A DNA stretch of 64,000 nucleotides from Photobacterium gaetbulicola Gung47 (GCA_000940995.1 CP005974.1:2480001-2544000); one strand, 5' to 3'; counted from the first letter of the stretch, positions 53,975-62,328 are shown. Numbers and translations: made by a program. Notes: generated by a model not told the origin, from the letters alone.

Positions 53975-55212
53975 CAGCAATACCCTTCCGGCAGAGTGCC
54001 AGCTAGCATCTGCTGTAAAAGACTGGCTACTTGGCCCGGGCTAACATCGCGAGGATTTCCCTGCAGGCAGATATCCTTCATCGCCTGCTCAGCCAGCAAA
54101 GGAATATCTCGCTTGGCAATATCAACGTCGGCCAGCGAGGTCGGTAAGCCTAAATCCATGACCAATTGACGTACGGCATGCACGGCTGCCCGGCAACGCT
54201 CTCGCGATGTCATTGATTCTCGCCCCACCCCCAGCGCGTTCGCCACTTCAGCCAGCTCGGCTTCGCAACTAAGCGCGTTGAATGCCATGACATAAGGCAG
54301 CAAGATAGCGTTGGCCACGCCGTGGGCCAGGTGATAACGTGCCCCAATCTGATGCGAGATAGCATGGGTTAGCCCTAACCCAGCATTGCTGAATGCCAGG
54401 CCAGCCTTGTACGCGGCTACCGCCATGTCATAACGTTTATCAATATCCTGGCCATACCCCACGGCAATCGGCAGGGCTTTACCAATCGCCTCAATTGCGT
54501 GGTAGGCATAGGCTTTCGATAACGGGTTAGAGTGGCGCGAGATGTACGCTTCGATAGCATGGGTAAGAGCATCAATCCCCGTAGCGGCAGTGATCCCAGC
54601 GGGCACGCCAAGCATCAAGGCCGGATCGATAAGCGCCATATCAGGCACTAATGCCGGCCCCTTCACAGGCACTTTGATGCCCTGCGCCAAATCCTTGATC
54701 ACGGTAATATCAGTAACCTCGGAACCGGTTCCTGCAGTGGTAGGAATCGCTCCTAGCCCGACACGCCGTGAGGCGATACCGCCGGCTCGAAAATCAGTCA
54801 GTTTTCCGGCATAGTCCCCCAGCACAGCAATGGCTTTCGCGGCATCCAGCGCCGAGCCACCGCCCACTCCGAGGACAAAGTCGGCACCGCAGCGACTAAG
54901 CGTTTCGCTACCAGCCTTAATACAATCTGAGTCCGGCTCACCGGCAATATCGGTAAATAGCGTAAGCTCTAGCCCTGATAACGCTATTGCCGCTTCACAA
55001 CTCGCAGTCAGGCCAAGTTGGTGAACCTGCTTGTCGGCAACCAAAAGTACTTTGGTCGCGCCCAACTCCTTCAACACCTCCCCCAGCTGGTTGACGCAAT
55101 GGCCACCCGTGACAGTGACAGCCGGAGAGCGAAAAGTGAAACCGCGGTGCGGCCTAAATTGAGTTAGCGTTTGCTGGACTATCGACGCAATATCAGCCTG
55201 TGACACATTCAT
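53974..55212 (-). CDS. eutG: Iron-type alcohol dehydrogenase EutG
   Basis: A 412-residue group III alcohol dehydrogenase that reduces acetaldehyde to ethanol and recycles NAD+ inside the compartment. GVGGGSALDAAKAIAVL binds NAD; the iron-ligand helix has HAIEAY and later GLTHAISHQIGARYHLAHGVANA. The N-terminus (SQADIASIVQQTLTQF) is a helix similar to shell-targeting peptides. AAGGAG is six bases before the ATG; eutJ ends 3 bp upstream. Confidence 0.92.
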   Translation of the reverse strand: MNVSQADIASIVQQTLTQFRPHRGFTFRSPAVTVTGGHCVNQLGEVLKELGATKVLLVADKQVHQLGLTASCEAAIALSGLELTLFTDIAGEPDSDCIKAGSETLSRCGADFVLGVGGGSALDAAKAIAVLGDYAGKLTDFRAGGIASRRVGLGAIPTTAGTGSEVTDITVIKDLAQGIKVPVKGPALVPDMALIDPALMLGVPAGITAATGIDALTHAIEAYISRHSNPLSKAYAYHAIEAIGKALPIAVGYGQDIDKRYDMAVAAYKAGLAFSNAGLGLTHAISHQIGARYHLAHGVANAILLPYVMAFNALSCEAELAEVANALGVGRESMTSRERCRAAVHAVRQLVMDLGLPTSLADVDIAKRDIPLLAEQAMKDICLQGNPRDVSPGQVASLLQQMLAGTLPEGYC

Positions 55213-55215
55213 CGC

Positions 55216-56052
55216 TTACTCCTTGCCTGCCAACCTCAAGCCATAGCTCGCGATTGCCAATGGTGTTAGATAAAGGGCTCGTGAGAATTCAACCACCTTG
55301 GTAGCAGGAAATGACTTGCGGAAAATGTCACTGAATCCCGCAATCAGGGTACCACCGCCCGTCAGGTACATAGCATTGGGCTGATACCCAGCTATGTGGC
55401 CTGCAACAATGTCGGCCATTTTTTCGATCACCGGCTTGGCCATCGCAGCAATCAAGGGATCTTCATGGCTGCGGCGCTTTTGTTGCTCGGCCTCATCCAT
55501 ATCGACCCCAAGCCCGCCAGCTATGGTCAAACTGACATGGCGGCCGCCCGATGGCTCGTCCAAAGAGGTCACTAATTCACCACCGGCAATAATGGCAGTC
55601 CCTGTGGTCCCGCCCCCCACATCAATCACCGCGCCTTGTCGGATCTGAAGTAGCTCGGCAACACTGCTGGGTTCGTCAATCACATGGCTAACCAACACCC
55701 CTGCAGATTCCACCACATTGATGGAAATACGCGGGTCAGTACCCGGCGGATAGGAAGTAATGGCATGCTCAACGCTAACGCCAAGTTTTTGTTCCACTTT
55801 GCGCAACTGCTCACGTGCAATACGGCAGGCACCGACATAATCGACCACCACCCCATCGCGCACAACATCCGCCCAATCAAGGAAGGCCGCAATGGGTATC
55901 CCGCAACCATCCACCACAACGGTCTGGATATCAGCAGTCCCCAAATCAATCCCGACATACCATTGTTCTGGTGCCGCAATCGGTGACTCATCGTTCACCA
56001 ATTCATCGATAAGCAAAAGGTGCTGGTTAACTTGTTCGAGCAAACTAGTCAT
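55216..56052 (-). CDS. eutJ: EutJ, actin-like ATPase-fold protein of the eut locus
   Basis: A 278-residue protein (279 in Salmonella) with an Hsp70/actin-like fold: VGIDLGTADIQTVVVD near residue 35, VIDVGGGTTGTAII near 140 and LTGGGTLIAGF near 235. Its exact role is unproven; a chaperone for compartment assembly or enzyme reactivation is usually proposed. I start at 56052, two bases after the eutE stop; a longer frame would overlap eutE. Next gene eutG follows at 3 bp. Confidence 0.9.
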   Translation of the reverse strand: MTSLLEQVNQHLLLIDELVNDESPIAAPEQWYVGIDLGTADIQTVVVDGCGIPIAAFLDWADVVRDGVVVDYVGACRIAREQLRKVEQKLGVSVEHAITSYPPGTDPRISINVVESAGVLVSHVIDEPSSVAELLQIRQGAVIDVGGGTTGTAIIAGGELVTSLDEPSGGRHVSLTIAGGLGVDMDEAEQQKRRSHEDPLIAAMAKPVIEKMADIVAGHIAGYQPNAMYLTGGGTLIAGFSDIFRKSFPATKVVEFSRALYLTPLAIASYGLRLAGKE

Positions 56053-56054
56053 AG

Positions 56055-57464
56055 CTAGACAATCCTGAAGGCATCGACTGCGGTACACCGGCGCTTACGG
56101 GTAAAGGTCAATGCGTTGGTCACCCCTTCCCCGGTTGGTGTCGATATGGTCATGGTGGTCCATCCCTCGCCACCGGCACCAATGGCAGCGATTGCAGGCC
56201 CGTTTTTGGCGAGCAAACTGCAGTCCATTTCAAATGCCATGCGGGTCAGGACATCGATGTTCTTCGAGTGGATAGCAGCCGTATGACGATTGCCATTTTC
56301 CAGCTCCACCGCCCAATCAATGGCTTGATCAACATGCTTGGCCCTGATCAGCGGCAGGATCGGCATCATTTGCTCGGTAGTTGCAAAGACATGATCTTTC
56401 CCTGCATCGAAGATCAACAGTCGGGTATCGGCTGGAACTTGGATATCCGCGGCTGCGGCAATTTTGGCTGCATCACGGCCAACCCACTTGGGATCAGCCG
56501 ATGGGCTCTCGCCCGGATAACCTTTAAGTACCACTCTTGCAACGGACTCAGCCTGAGCGGGTGTTAACTCATAGGCACCGTGTTGGCACATACAGGTTTT
56601 GAGCTCATCAGCTATCGATTCGACCGCAATGATTTCTTTCTCCGTGGCGCACACAATATTGTTATCAAATGATGCCCCCTGCACGATAGAGATCGCAGCA
56701 CGTTCCAGATCAGCCGTTTCATCTACCACGACAGGCGGGTTCCCCGGCCCAGCGGCAATCAAGCGCTTGTCGGTCACTTTACGCGCGGCTTCCACCACGG
56801 CGTCACCGCCTGTCACCACCAACAGACCAATCCCCGGATAGCAAAACAAAGCTTGCGCATTTTCCAACGATGGATTTGCAACTGTGGTGCAGATATTGGC
56901 TGGGCCACCAACACTTTCGCTGGCCTTGTTAACTAGCTGGATGGCATGTTGGGAAACTTTCTTGGCAGCAGGGTGCGGTGCAAACACCACGGCATTCCCT
57001 GCGGCAATCATGCTGATCGCATTGTTGATGACGGTGCAAGACGGGTTAGTGCTCGGTGTTACCGACGCAATGACTCCCCAGGGGGCATTTTCCATCAGGC
57101 TCATGCCCGCATCGCCAGAAACTGCCTGGGGAGCGAGGATTTCGGTGCCCGGTGTACGTTGTGCAACCAGCAAGTGCTTGGCAATCTTGTCTTCAACACG
57201 CCCGAACCCCGTTTCCTCTACCGCCATGGTAGAAAGCGCTTCGGCATGCTTTTTAGCCATACGGCGAATGGCTAAAATCATCTCGTCGCGTAAAGCCAGC
57301 GAGCGGATTTGCTTTTGTGCCAGCTTCGCCGCGGCAACCGCCCCATCCAACGTTGGATAAATACCATAATCACCGGCTTCGTTGCCTGAAGAAGTCTTGC
57401 CATGGGCCACATCAAGTTGCATGACAACACGTCTAACAATTTCTTCAATTTGCTGCTGATCCAT
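56055..57464 (-). CDS. eutE: CoA-acylating acetaldehyde dehydrogenase EutE
   Basis: A 469-residue enzyme of the aldehyde dehydrogenase superfamily that turns acetaldehyde, CoA and NAD+ into acetyl-CoA. The catalytic Cys is in FDNNIVCATEKE (about residue 272). The N-terminus DQQQIEEIVRRVVMQL is an amphipathic helix followed by a Gly/Ser linker, the classic encapsulation peptide. NPSCTVINNAISMIAAGNAVVFAPHP-type nucleotide site is present. 24 bp after eutN. Confidence 0.94.
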   Translation of the reverse strand: MDQQQIEEIVRRVVMQLDVAHGKTSSGNEAGDYGIYPTLDGAVAAAKLAQKQIRSLALRDEMILAIRRMAKKHAEALSTMAVEETGFGRVEDKIAKHLLVAQRTPGTEILAPQAVSGDAGMSLMENAPWGVIASVTPSTNPSCTVINNAISMIAAGNAVVFAPHPAAKKVSQHAIQLVNKASESVGGPANICTTVANPSLENAQALFCYPGIGLLVVTGGDAVVEAARKVTDKRLIAAGPGNPPVVVDETADLERAAISIVQGASFDNNIVCATEKEIIAVESIADELKTCMCQHGAYELTPAQAESVARVVLKGYPGESPSADPKWVGRDAAKIAAAADIQVPADTRLLIFDAGKDHVFATTEQMMPILPLIRAKHVDQAIDWAVELENGNRHTAAIHSKNIDVLTRMAFEMDCSLLAKNGPAIAAIGAGGEGWTTMTISTPTGEGVTNALTFTRKRRCTAVDAFRIV

Positions 57465-57488
57465 AATGAATCTACTCCATGCAACAGG

Positions 57489-57785
57489 TTAAATTTTTCG
57501 ATAAAGCTGTTCACGTGACGCAGTGACTTCATCGATGATCCCCACCACGCAAAGATCAACCGGTGAACCGGTTTGCAAATCGCCGTAAGCTGCTCGGGCT
57601 GGACTGCCCGACACCACCATGACCCATTCGTCCTCTCCGGCCCCGAGCTGATCCATCGCGATATGGATCTCCCCCATGCCATTGCCTTGCTTGTCGATAA
57701 ATTCCACCAAGCAAAGTTTATCCATCCGCATATGTTGACTGCGAACGGTAGCGATAACATGGCCTATGACCTTTGCGATGCGCAT
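57489..57785 (-). CDS. eutN: BMC vertex protein EutN (pentamer)
   Basis: A 98-residue EutN/CcmL-type protein. MRIAKVIGHVIATVRSQHM and the GSPARAAYGDLQTGSPVDLCVVGIIDEV ending are family marks. Pentamers of this fold cap the twelve vertices of the shell. The ATG at 57785 is five bases after GAGGAG and is chosen over a GTG two codons earlier. A 49-bp gap separates it from eutM, the largest in the proximal part of the operon. Confidence 0.92.
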   Translation of the reverse strand: MRIAKVIGHVIATVRSQHMRMDKLCLVEFIDKQGNGMGEIHIAMDQLGAGEDEWVMVVSGSPARAAYGDLQTGSPVDLCVVGIIDEVTASREQLYRKI

Positions 57786-57834
57786 ACGCACTCCTCATGC
57801 AATAACTCCCTCAGCCCACACTAAGGGAGAGCGT

Positions 57835-58110
57835 TTACTTCACTTTGATAGGGAAAACTTTCTCAAGATCCTGATGAGGACGGGGGATCACATGCACCGC
57901 AACCAATTCTCCCAGGCGCTGAGCCACGACAGAGCCAGCATCTGTTGCCGCTTTACATGACGCAACGTCACCACGGATCAGCGCTGTCACATAACCAGAA
58001 CCGATTTGCTGATAGCCAACCAGCTCAACCCGAGCAGCCTTAACCATGGCATCCGATGCTTCAATTAGCGCCGTCAACCCTTTGGTTTCAAGAATTCCTA
58101 ATGCGTCCAT
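57835..58110 (-). CDS. eutM: Hexameric BMC-H shell protein EutM, short copy
   Basis: A 91-residue BMC-H protein forming the flat hexagonal tiles of the shell. LGILETKGLTALIEASDAMVKA opens it and AVHVIPRPHQDLE closes the fold. The pore loop reads QQIGSGYVT, with Ser at the narrowest point. It is about 80 percent like the neighbouring copy by eye, differing at RGDVASCKAATDAGSVVAQ and at the pore side. Tandem duplication; fifteen bp gap. Confidence 0.92.
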   Translation of the reverse strand: MDALGILETKGLTALIEASDAMVKAARVELVGYQQIGSGYVTALIRGDVASCKAATDAGSVVAQRLGELVAVHVIPRPHQDLEKVFPIKVK

Positions 58111-58125
58111 TTGCTTCTCCTTGGA

Positions 58126-58446
58126 TTATTTTGTTGTGCGGGCCTTGGATGCCGCAGGTTTTTCTGCTTCTACTTCTGTGGTGATAGGGAAAATCGCTTC
58201 CAGATCGCCATGAGGGCGAGGAATAACATGCACGGCTACCACCTCACCTAATCGCTGCGCAGCTGCCGCACCTGCATCAGTCGCCGCCTTGCATGCAGCC
58301 ACATCACCGCGCACCATTGCAGAAACGATGCCCGAGCCAATTTGCTTATACCCCACCAGCTGCACGCGAGCCGCCTTTACCATGGCATCCGACGCTTCAA
58401 TCAATGCAGTTAGCCCTTTGGTTTCAATAATGCCTAACGCTTCCAT
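58126..58446 (-). CDS. Hexameric BMC-H shell protein EutM paralogue with C-terminal tail
   Basis: A 106-residue BMC-H protein, closest in wording to Salmonella EutM (for example MVRGDVAACKAATDAGAAAAQR) but with pore loop KQIGSGIVS. After IPRPHGDLEAIFPI it carries an extra ~17-residue tail rich in Glu, Lys, Ala and Thr, ending basic (KARTTK), absent from the short copy. The tail might face the lumen or cytosol and bind a partner. Probably forms mixed or separate hexamers with the downstream copy. Confidence 0.9.
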   Translation of the reverse strand: MEALGIIETKGLTALIEASDAMVKAARVQLVGYKQIGSGIVSAMVRGDVAACKAATDAGAAAAQRLGEVVAVHVIPRPHGDLEAIFPITTEVEAEKPAASKARTTK

Positions 58447-58475
58447 TAACTATTCCTCAACATTTTTGTTTACAG

Positions 58476-59453
58476 TTATCGACACAGACATGAAGCCAAT
58501 ACCGAAATATCAACGATATCGTTCGCACTGCAGCCGCGAGATAAATCATGTACCGGAGAAGCCAAGCCTTGCAGCATTGGCCCCAACGCTATATATCCGC
58601 CTAGCCGCTGGGCAACTTTGTAGGCAATGTTGCCGGCGTTAAGCGAAGGGAAAATAAATACATTCGCCTGCCCTTCCAGAGGGCTGTTGGGCATTTTTTG
58701 GGCGGCAACCGCAGGGACTATTGCCGCGTCAAATTGCACCTCACCATCGATGATGAGGTCAGGGCACCGCCGGCGAACCATTTCTGTTGCTTCGGTCACC
58801 TTGCTCACCGTTGGATGTTCAGCACTTCCTTTGGTCGAAAATGACAGCATCGCAACTCGCGGCGTTTGCCCGGTGAGCTTTGCAAAGTTAGCTGCGGTAT
58901 CGATCGCAATATCTGCCAATTGCTCTGCAGTCGGCAGTGGGATCACACCGGCATCGGAAAAAGCGTGCACAGACTCGCCGTCTGGCGACAACATCAAAAA
59001 GAAGCTTGATACCGTTTTGGAGCCCGGGGCTACGCCTACTCCGCGTATCGCTGCTCTAATGACATCCCCCGTGGTCGAGATATTGCCGCCGATACACACA
59101 TCGGCATAGCCATGGGCCACCATCATCATGGCGAAATCCAATGGCTGTTTGAGCCTGGCAGCCGCATCTTCAGCGGTAATTGGCTTTCGCTGCCTTGTCA
59201 CATAACTAGCGACCATTTCATCGAAGCAGCCTGCAGACTCCGGCGAGAGTAAGGTAAGGCATGGAACGGCAATGCCGCTACGGTGAGCCAAATCGCGCAA
59301 CTTGAACGGATTGCCCACCAAAATAGGCTCCACCAGTCCCGCCAGTTTCATCTCGTTGGCGGCATGCAGTAGGCGAACATCCTCGGCATCGGGAAAGACA
59401 ATACGTTTAGGTGCTTGGCGGCAAGCTTCACGGCACATTTCAAGCAACTTCAT
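58476..59453 (-). CDS. eutD: Phosphotransacetylase EutD
   Basis: A 325-residue enzyme (338 in Salmonella) converting acetyl-CoA and phosphate to acetyl-phosphate and free CoA, which recycles the compartment's CoA. KRIVFPDAEDVRLLHAA at the start, CIGGNISTTGDVIRAAIRGVG and the closing GPMLQGLASPVHDLSRGCSANDIV are diagnostic. It overlaps eutT by 14 bp. It lacks the long N-terminal domains of housekeeping Pta. Confidence 0.93.
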   Translation of the reverse strand: MKLLEMCREACRQAPKRIVFPDAEDVRLLHAANEMKLAGLVEPILVGNPFKLRDLAHRSGIAVPCLTLLSPESAGCFDEMVASYVTRQRKPITAEDAAARLKQPLDFAMMMVAHGYADVCIGGNISTTGDVIRAAIRGVGVAPGSKTVSSFFLMLSPDGESVHAFSDAGVIPLPTAEQLADIAIDTAANFAKLTGQTPRVAMLSFSTKGSAEHPTVSKVTEATEMVRRRCPDLIIDGEVQFDAAIVPAVAAQKMPNSPLEGQANVFIFPSLNAGNIAYKVAQRLGGYIALGPMLQGLASPVHDLSRGCSANDIVDISVLASCLCR

Positions 59454-60276
59454 TGCCTAACCCCTTGAGGATGTCCCGATGGCCTTTCTCACACTGCAGC
59501 ACCAAAATCATCACCACATACACCGCACTTGAAAGTCGATTCAATCCCGCTACGATATCGTTACGACTCAGCTGCATGCAGTCATCGAGATACACCTCGC
59601 TAGCGAGCAGCTCAAGTTCACGCACTAGGGCGCGCAAGTAATTCAATTGCGCAACCTGTTGGCCGTAGCTCACTTCCGGCAGGAGGTGATCATGGCCAAG
59701 ATAGGCCAATGGCTTATGCGACCAGCGATGCACTTCATCGGCGTCAAACTCACCCAAGCTTGGCAACGGTAGCGGTTGTTCGGTTACTTCGGCTTGCAGT
59801 AACTGGCCCAAATAGGAACGGATGTCCGCCATAAACCCCTTGAGGATCTCCGGTTGGTTCTCCATCGCGCACTGAACCATGACACAAAAACAAATACAGC
59901 TATCAAGCTTGCCCCGCAGAGCAATTCTTGGATGGGTTTTCGGTACCAAGACCTGGTCATTCAGGTGTGTCATCAGTGCAGGCTTATCGGCAATATTCGA
60001 CCCGCACATCACACACGCATTTTCTGGCCGTGCGTTATTGGTTTTTAATGGGTGAACTTGTTTGGTTGAGGTTTTCGCCTCATCTTGCTCATCGATAAAG
60101 ACCCGCCCGCTGTCATCACGCCATTTCACTGTTATCTGTCGTTCGGTGATCATCTGCTGAGCCGAGGGCGTGAAACGGGTACCTGCTGGCAAAAAAATCT
60201 CACCGCCAGCACGCAATCCCACATGCTGGCGAAGGTAGTCCTCTGTAATAAATGCAGGCGTGATTTGACTGTCCAT
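59440..60276 (-). CDS. eutT: Corrinoid adenosyltransferase EutT
   Basis: A 278-residue enzyme that adenosylates cob(I)alamin to make the AdoCbl used by EutBC. The first ~55 residues resemble the start of EutQ. The metal region has His75 and C88-V-M-C91; in Salmonella EutT the motif is H-x11-CC-x2-C, so the first of the paired cysteines is Ala here. A helical domain with acidic and basic faces follows (FMADIRSYLGQLLQAE, LNYLRALVRELELLA). ATG at 60276 is two bases past the eutQ stop. Confidence 0.88.
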   Translation of the reverse strand: MDSQITPAFITEDYLRQHVGLRAGGEIFLPAGTRFTPSAQQMITERQITVKWRDDSGRVFIDEQDEAKTSTKQVHPLKTNNARPENACVMCGSNIADKPALMTHLNDQVLVPKTHPRIALRGKLDSCICFCVMVQCAMENQPEILKGFMADIRSYLGQLLQAEVTEQPLPLPSLGEFDADEVHRWSHKPLAYLGHDHLLPEVSYGQQVAQLNYLRALVRELELLASEVYLDDCMQLSRNDIVAGLNRLSSAVYVVMILVLQCEKGHRDILKGLGNEVA

Positions 60277-60278
60277 GG

Positions 60279-61004
60279 CTATGCCCACTCAGCCGGGTAA
60301 GTGATATAGACATAACGAACATGGGTAGGCGTGCCAAACTCCACTGTGCTTCCCTTGGGAATAAATATGACATCGCCAGGCTGGCCAATGGTGGTGCCTG
60401 AGGCTGTTTTGACGTGGAACTCACCTTCCAGTACCACATTGACTTCGTCGTAACACAAGGTCCATGGGAAGAAGGCGTTCTCCCACCCCATATATCCCAC
60501 ACCCATATTGCTGTTGTCCTGGGCTCCGATAACATCAGTAAGCCCGATATTCTTGCCAGGCGCCCCATCGAATTCGCCAAGCTGAACCGCACTCCCCCTG
60601 ACCAGCACAATGCCATCATCATTGATTTGGCGGGCTGATGGCGGCGCTTGCACCCCAAAATCTTGCAATGCTTTATTGATCAACTCTTTGATTAGCGCGC
60701 TTTGATCACTGTCGACACCAGATAGCTTCGACTCAATTTCCGACTGGATCTTGGCAGCCAGTCGCTGCTGGCATTCCACCTCACCTGTCTGTGCGTTCTG
60801 CACGGTATCGCTACCTGCTTGCACTTCCGGTTGGGAGATGACTGATTGTTGGCTTGGCTCTTTATCCAGTAACTCTATGCCCTCGACATTAGCGACATCA
60901 CGGGCTTCTGGCGTGATAATGTACTGCGCCAACGGTACGATCAGGTAACCCTTCTTATCCGCTTTTGCTTTACGTATATCTGCAGCAGAAATTAACTGTT
61001 TCAT
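60279..61004 (-). CDS. eutQ: EutQ, cupin-fold acetate-kinase-type protein
   Basis: A 241-residue protein. A short N-terminal domain (ISAADIRKAKADKKGYLIVP) is followed by a linker and a C-terminal cupin barrel (VVLEGEFHVKTASG, GDVIFIPKGS). EutQ of Salmonella has been shown to have acetate kinase activity and to be linked to compartment formation. Here it is between eutP (28-bp gap) and eutT. The extended linker (residues 45-110) is Gln/Glu-rich and longer than I expect for a simple connector. Confidence 0.9.
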   Translation of the reverse strand: MKQLISAADIRKAKADKKGYLIVPLAQYIITPEARDVANVEGIELLDKEPSQQSVISQPEVQAGSDTVQNAQTGEVECQQRLAAKIQSEIESKLSGVDSDQSALIKELINKALQDFGVQAPPSARQINDDGIVLVRGSAVQLGEFDGAPGKNIGLTDVIGAQDNSNMGVGYMGWENAFFPWTLCYDEVNVVLEGEFHVKTASGTTIGQPGDVIFIPKGSTVEFGTPTHVRYVYITYPAEWA

Positions 61005-61032
61005 TACCGCTTCCCTTGCAAATTGAATGGAC

Positions 61033-61503
61033 TCATTCAGCGCTTACTGGCTGAAGAGAAAGTAAATGCTCATGAAGTTGCTCAATTGAAGACCCGTCGT
61101 AAATTGAGGTTCGAAAATAGGGCCCCGCTACCCCCTCAGCCCTCAACAAATGTTCGGCCCTACCACAGTCAGCACCTTCAACATCAGACTTACTGATCAC
61201 CGCTACAATATTCTTGTTCGGGTATACCCTTAACAAACCGCTCGGCGCACTGACACGTTTAGCATCCGCCGGCTGAAGAATCACAATGGTTTTTACCGTC
61301 GAAATAGTCGAAAGCAATGCACCACTCCACGAACGGTTATCGACGAACTCTCCGGGTGTATCGATAACGCTGCCTTGGTAAAAAATAGCGGCCTGTGTTT
61401 TTCCGGTATTTGTATCTGTATTTAAGAGCTTATTGATCAGTGCCGACTTACCTGCGTCCACCTCACCAATAAAGGCGATATTTGATATTTGTTGGTTATT
61501 CAT
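61033..61503 (-). CDS. eutP: EutP, P-loop GTPase-like protein
   Basis: A 156-residue P-loop protein of the EutP/PduV family. Walker A is GEVDAGKSALIN (about 13-24), the switch-II equivalent is IDTPGEF and the base-recognition motif is ISKSDVEG. EutP of Salmonella was reported to act as an acetate kinase too; PduV is linked to compartment positioning. One-base gap from eutS, so translation is probably coupled. Confidence 0.9.
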   Translation of the reverse strand: MNNQQISNIAFIGEVDAGKSALINKLLNTDTNTGKTQAAIFYQGSVIDTPGEFVDNRSWSGALLSTISTVKTIVILQPADAKRVSAPSGLLRVYPNKNIVAVISKSDVEGADCGRAEHLLRAEGVAGPYFRTSIYDGSSIEQLHEHLLSLQPVSAE

Positions 61504-61504
61504 A

Positions 61505-61855
61505 TCATGTCCGTGTTATTTCACAGGTGTTATAAGATAAAGTGGTATTGAGTACAGAAATAACGGTCTTAAGCGCTTCATCGACGGATGCAACACTACC
61601 AGTGATAACCAAAGCCCCAGAGAAACGATCTAAAAAGCCAATATTTACATTTGCAGATTTCGTTGCAATATCACCGGCAATAATTGAAGTTTCGCCTGGC
61701 GTCAGGGTCAAAATCCCAATCGCACCTTTACTCTCCACCCCAACTCGCTCGCACAACTCCTCAGTAGGATTCGCTACAAGATGGGCGAGTGTCACCTGCT
61801 TGCCCGGAACAAACTCCTGAATTATCCGCTCTTTACCCGAAGATAGATCTAACAT
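61505..61855 (-). CDS. eutS: BMC-H shell protein EutS, first gene of the locus
   Basis: A 116-residue BMC-H protein of the bent, permuted EutS/PduU class. KERIIQEFVPGKQVTLAHL, LTLTPGETSIIAGD and IGFLDRFSGALVI are nearly as in Salmonella EutS, but five extra residues (LDLSS) precede. The only ATG is at 61855. It has no visible Shine-Dalgarno sequence, and a possible -10 (TATACT, 61868-61873) is only about 12 bp away, so the mRNA may have almost no leader. Confidence 0.92.
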   Translation of the reverse strand: MLDLSSGKERIIQEFVPGKQVTLAHLVANPTEELCERVGVESKGAIGILTLTPGETSIIAGDIATKSANVNIGFLDRFSGALVITGSVASVDEALKTVISVLNTTLSYNTCEITRT

Positions 61856-62193
61856 TAGTGGATACTTAGTATAAAAACACTAATCCAATCTACACCTACG
61901 CATGGAGTTTTTATGAAACATCGATCACATAACTTTTTTTTGCTTTTATTAATTATTAAAGTAGTAAATAAAACATGATCGCAGTCACCAAATATAATGG
62001 TTTTATATTTAATGAAGCCGTAAAAAAACAACCGCAACAAATATCAACAACAAAACATTAACACCAACATCAACTATTAATTAACAGGTAATAATGTTTC
62101 AATTTAGATATAAGTATCAAAATGATAATTTTGTGGTTTTATTTTATTTATAAAAATTAATTCAAAAACATTTTATATTTTTTTTAGTCAAAT
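61856..62193. other. AT-rich control region upstream of eutS
   Basis: About 340 bp, much richer in A and T than anything else in the window, without a credible gene. It should hold the promoter of the eut locus. I found a CRP-like site but no EutR gene, EutV-type leader hairpins, sigma-54 box or B12 riboswitch. Confidence 0.5.
61914..61929 (-). promoter_or_regulatory. CRP-like half-conserved site upstream of eutS
   Basis: Minus strand TGTGA-TCGATG-TTTCA: the left half is perfect and the right half matches 3 of 5. Its centre is about 60 bp from the start site implied by the TATACT element, the classical activating distance. Weak on sequence alone. Confidence 0.35.
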
Positions 62194-62223
62194 AAAAAAG
62201 CCGATGCATAAACACCGGCTTTC
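62194..62223 (-). terminator. Terminator of the DUF4870 gene
   Basis: Minus strand AAAGCCG...CGGCTTT with further T and A-rich tail, separating this gene from the eut control region. Confidence 0.8.
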
Positions 62224-62328
62224 AAATATTTACTTATTTATATTCCCAAGTTTACCTCAAGATACAGGATTCTGAGGGTTGTCAGCTCACTCTCTCTGTA
62301 CCAGTATCTCGGGTATAGTTTTAAAGCG

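Noticed and set aside
61855..62040. 61-codon minus-strand frame upstream of eutS
   Set aside because: Its translation is Lys/Ile/Phe-rich as expected from AT-rich non-coding DNA, and it ends on the eutS start.
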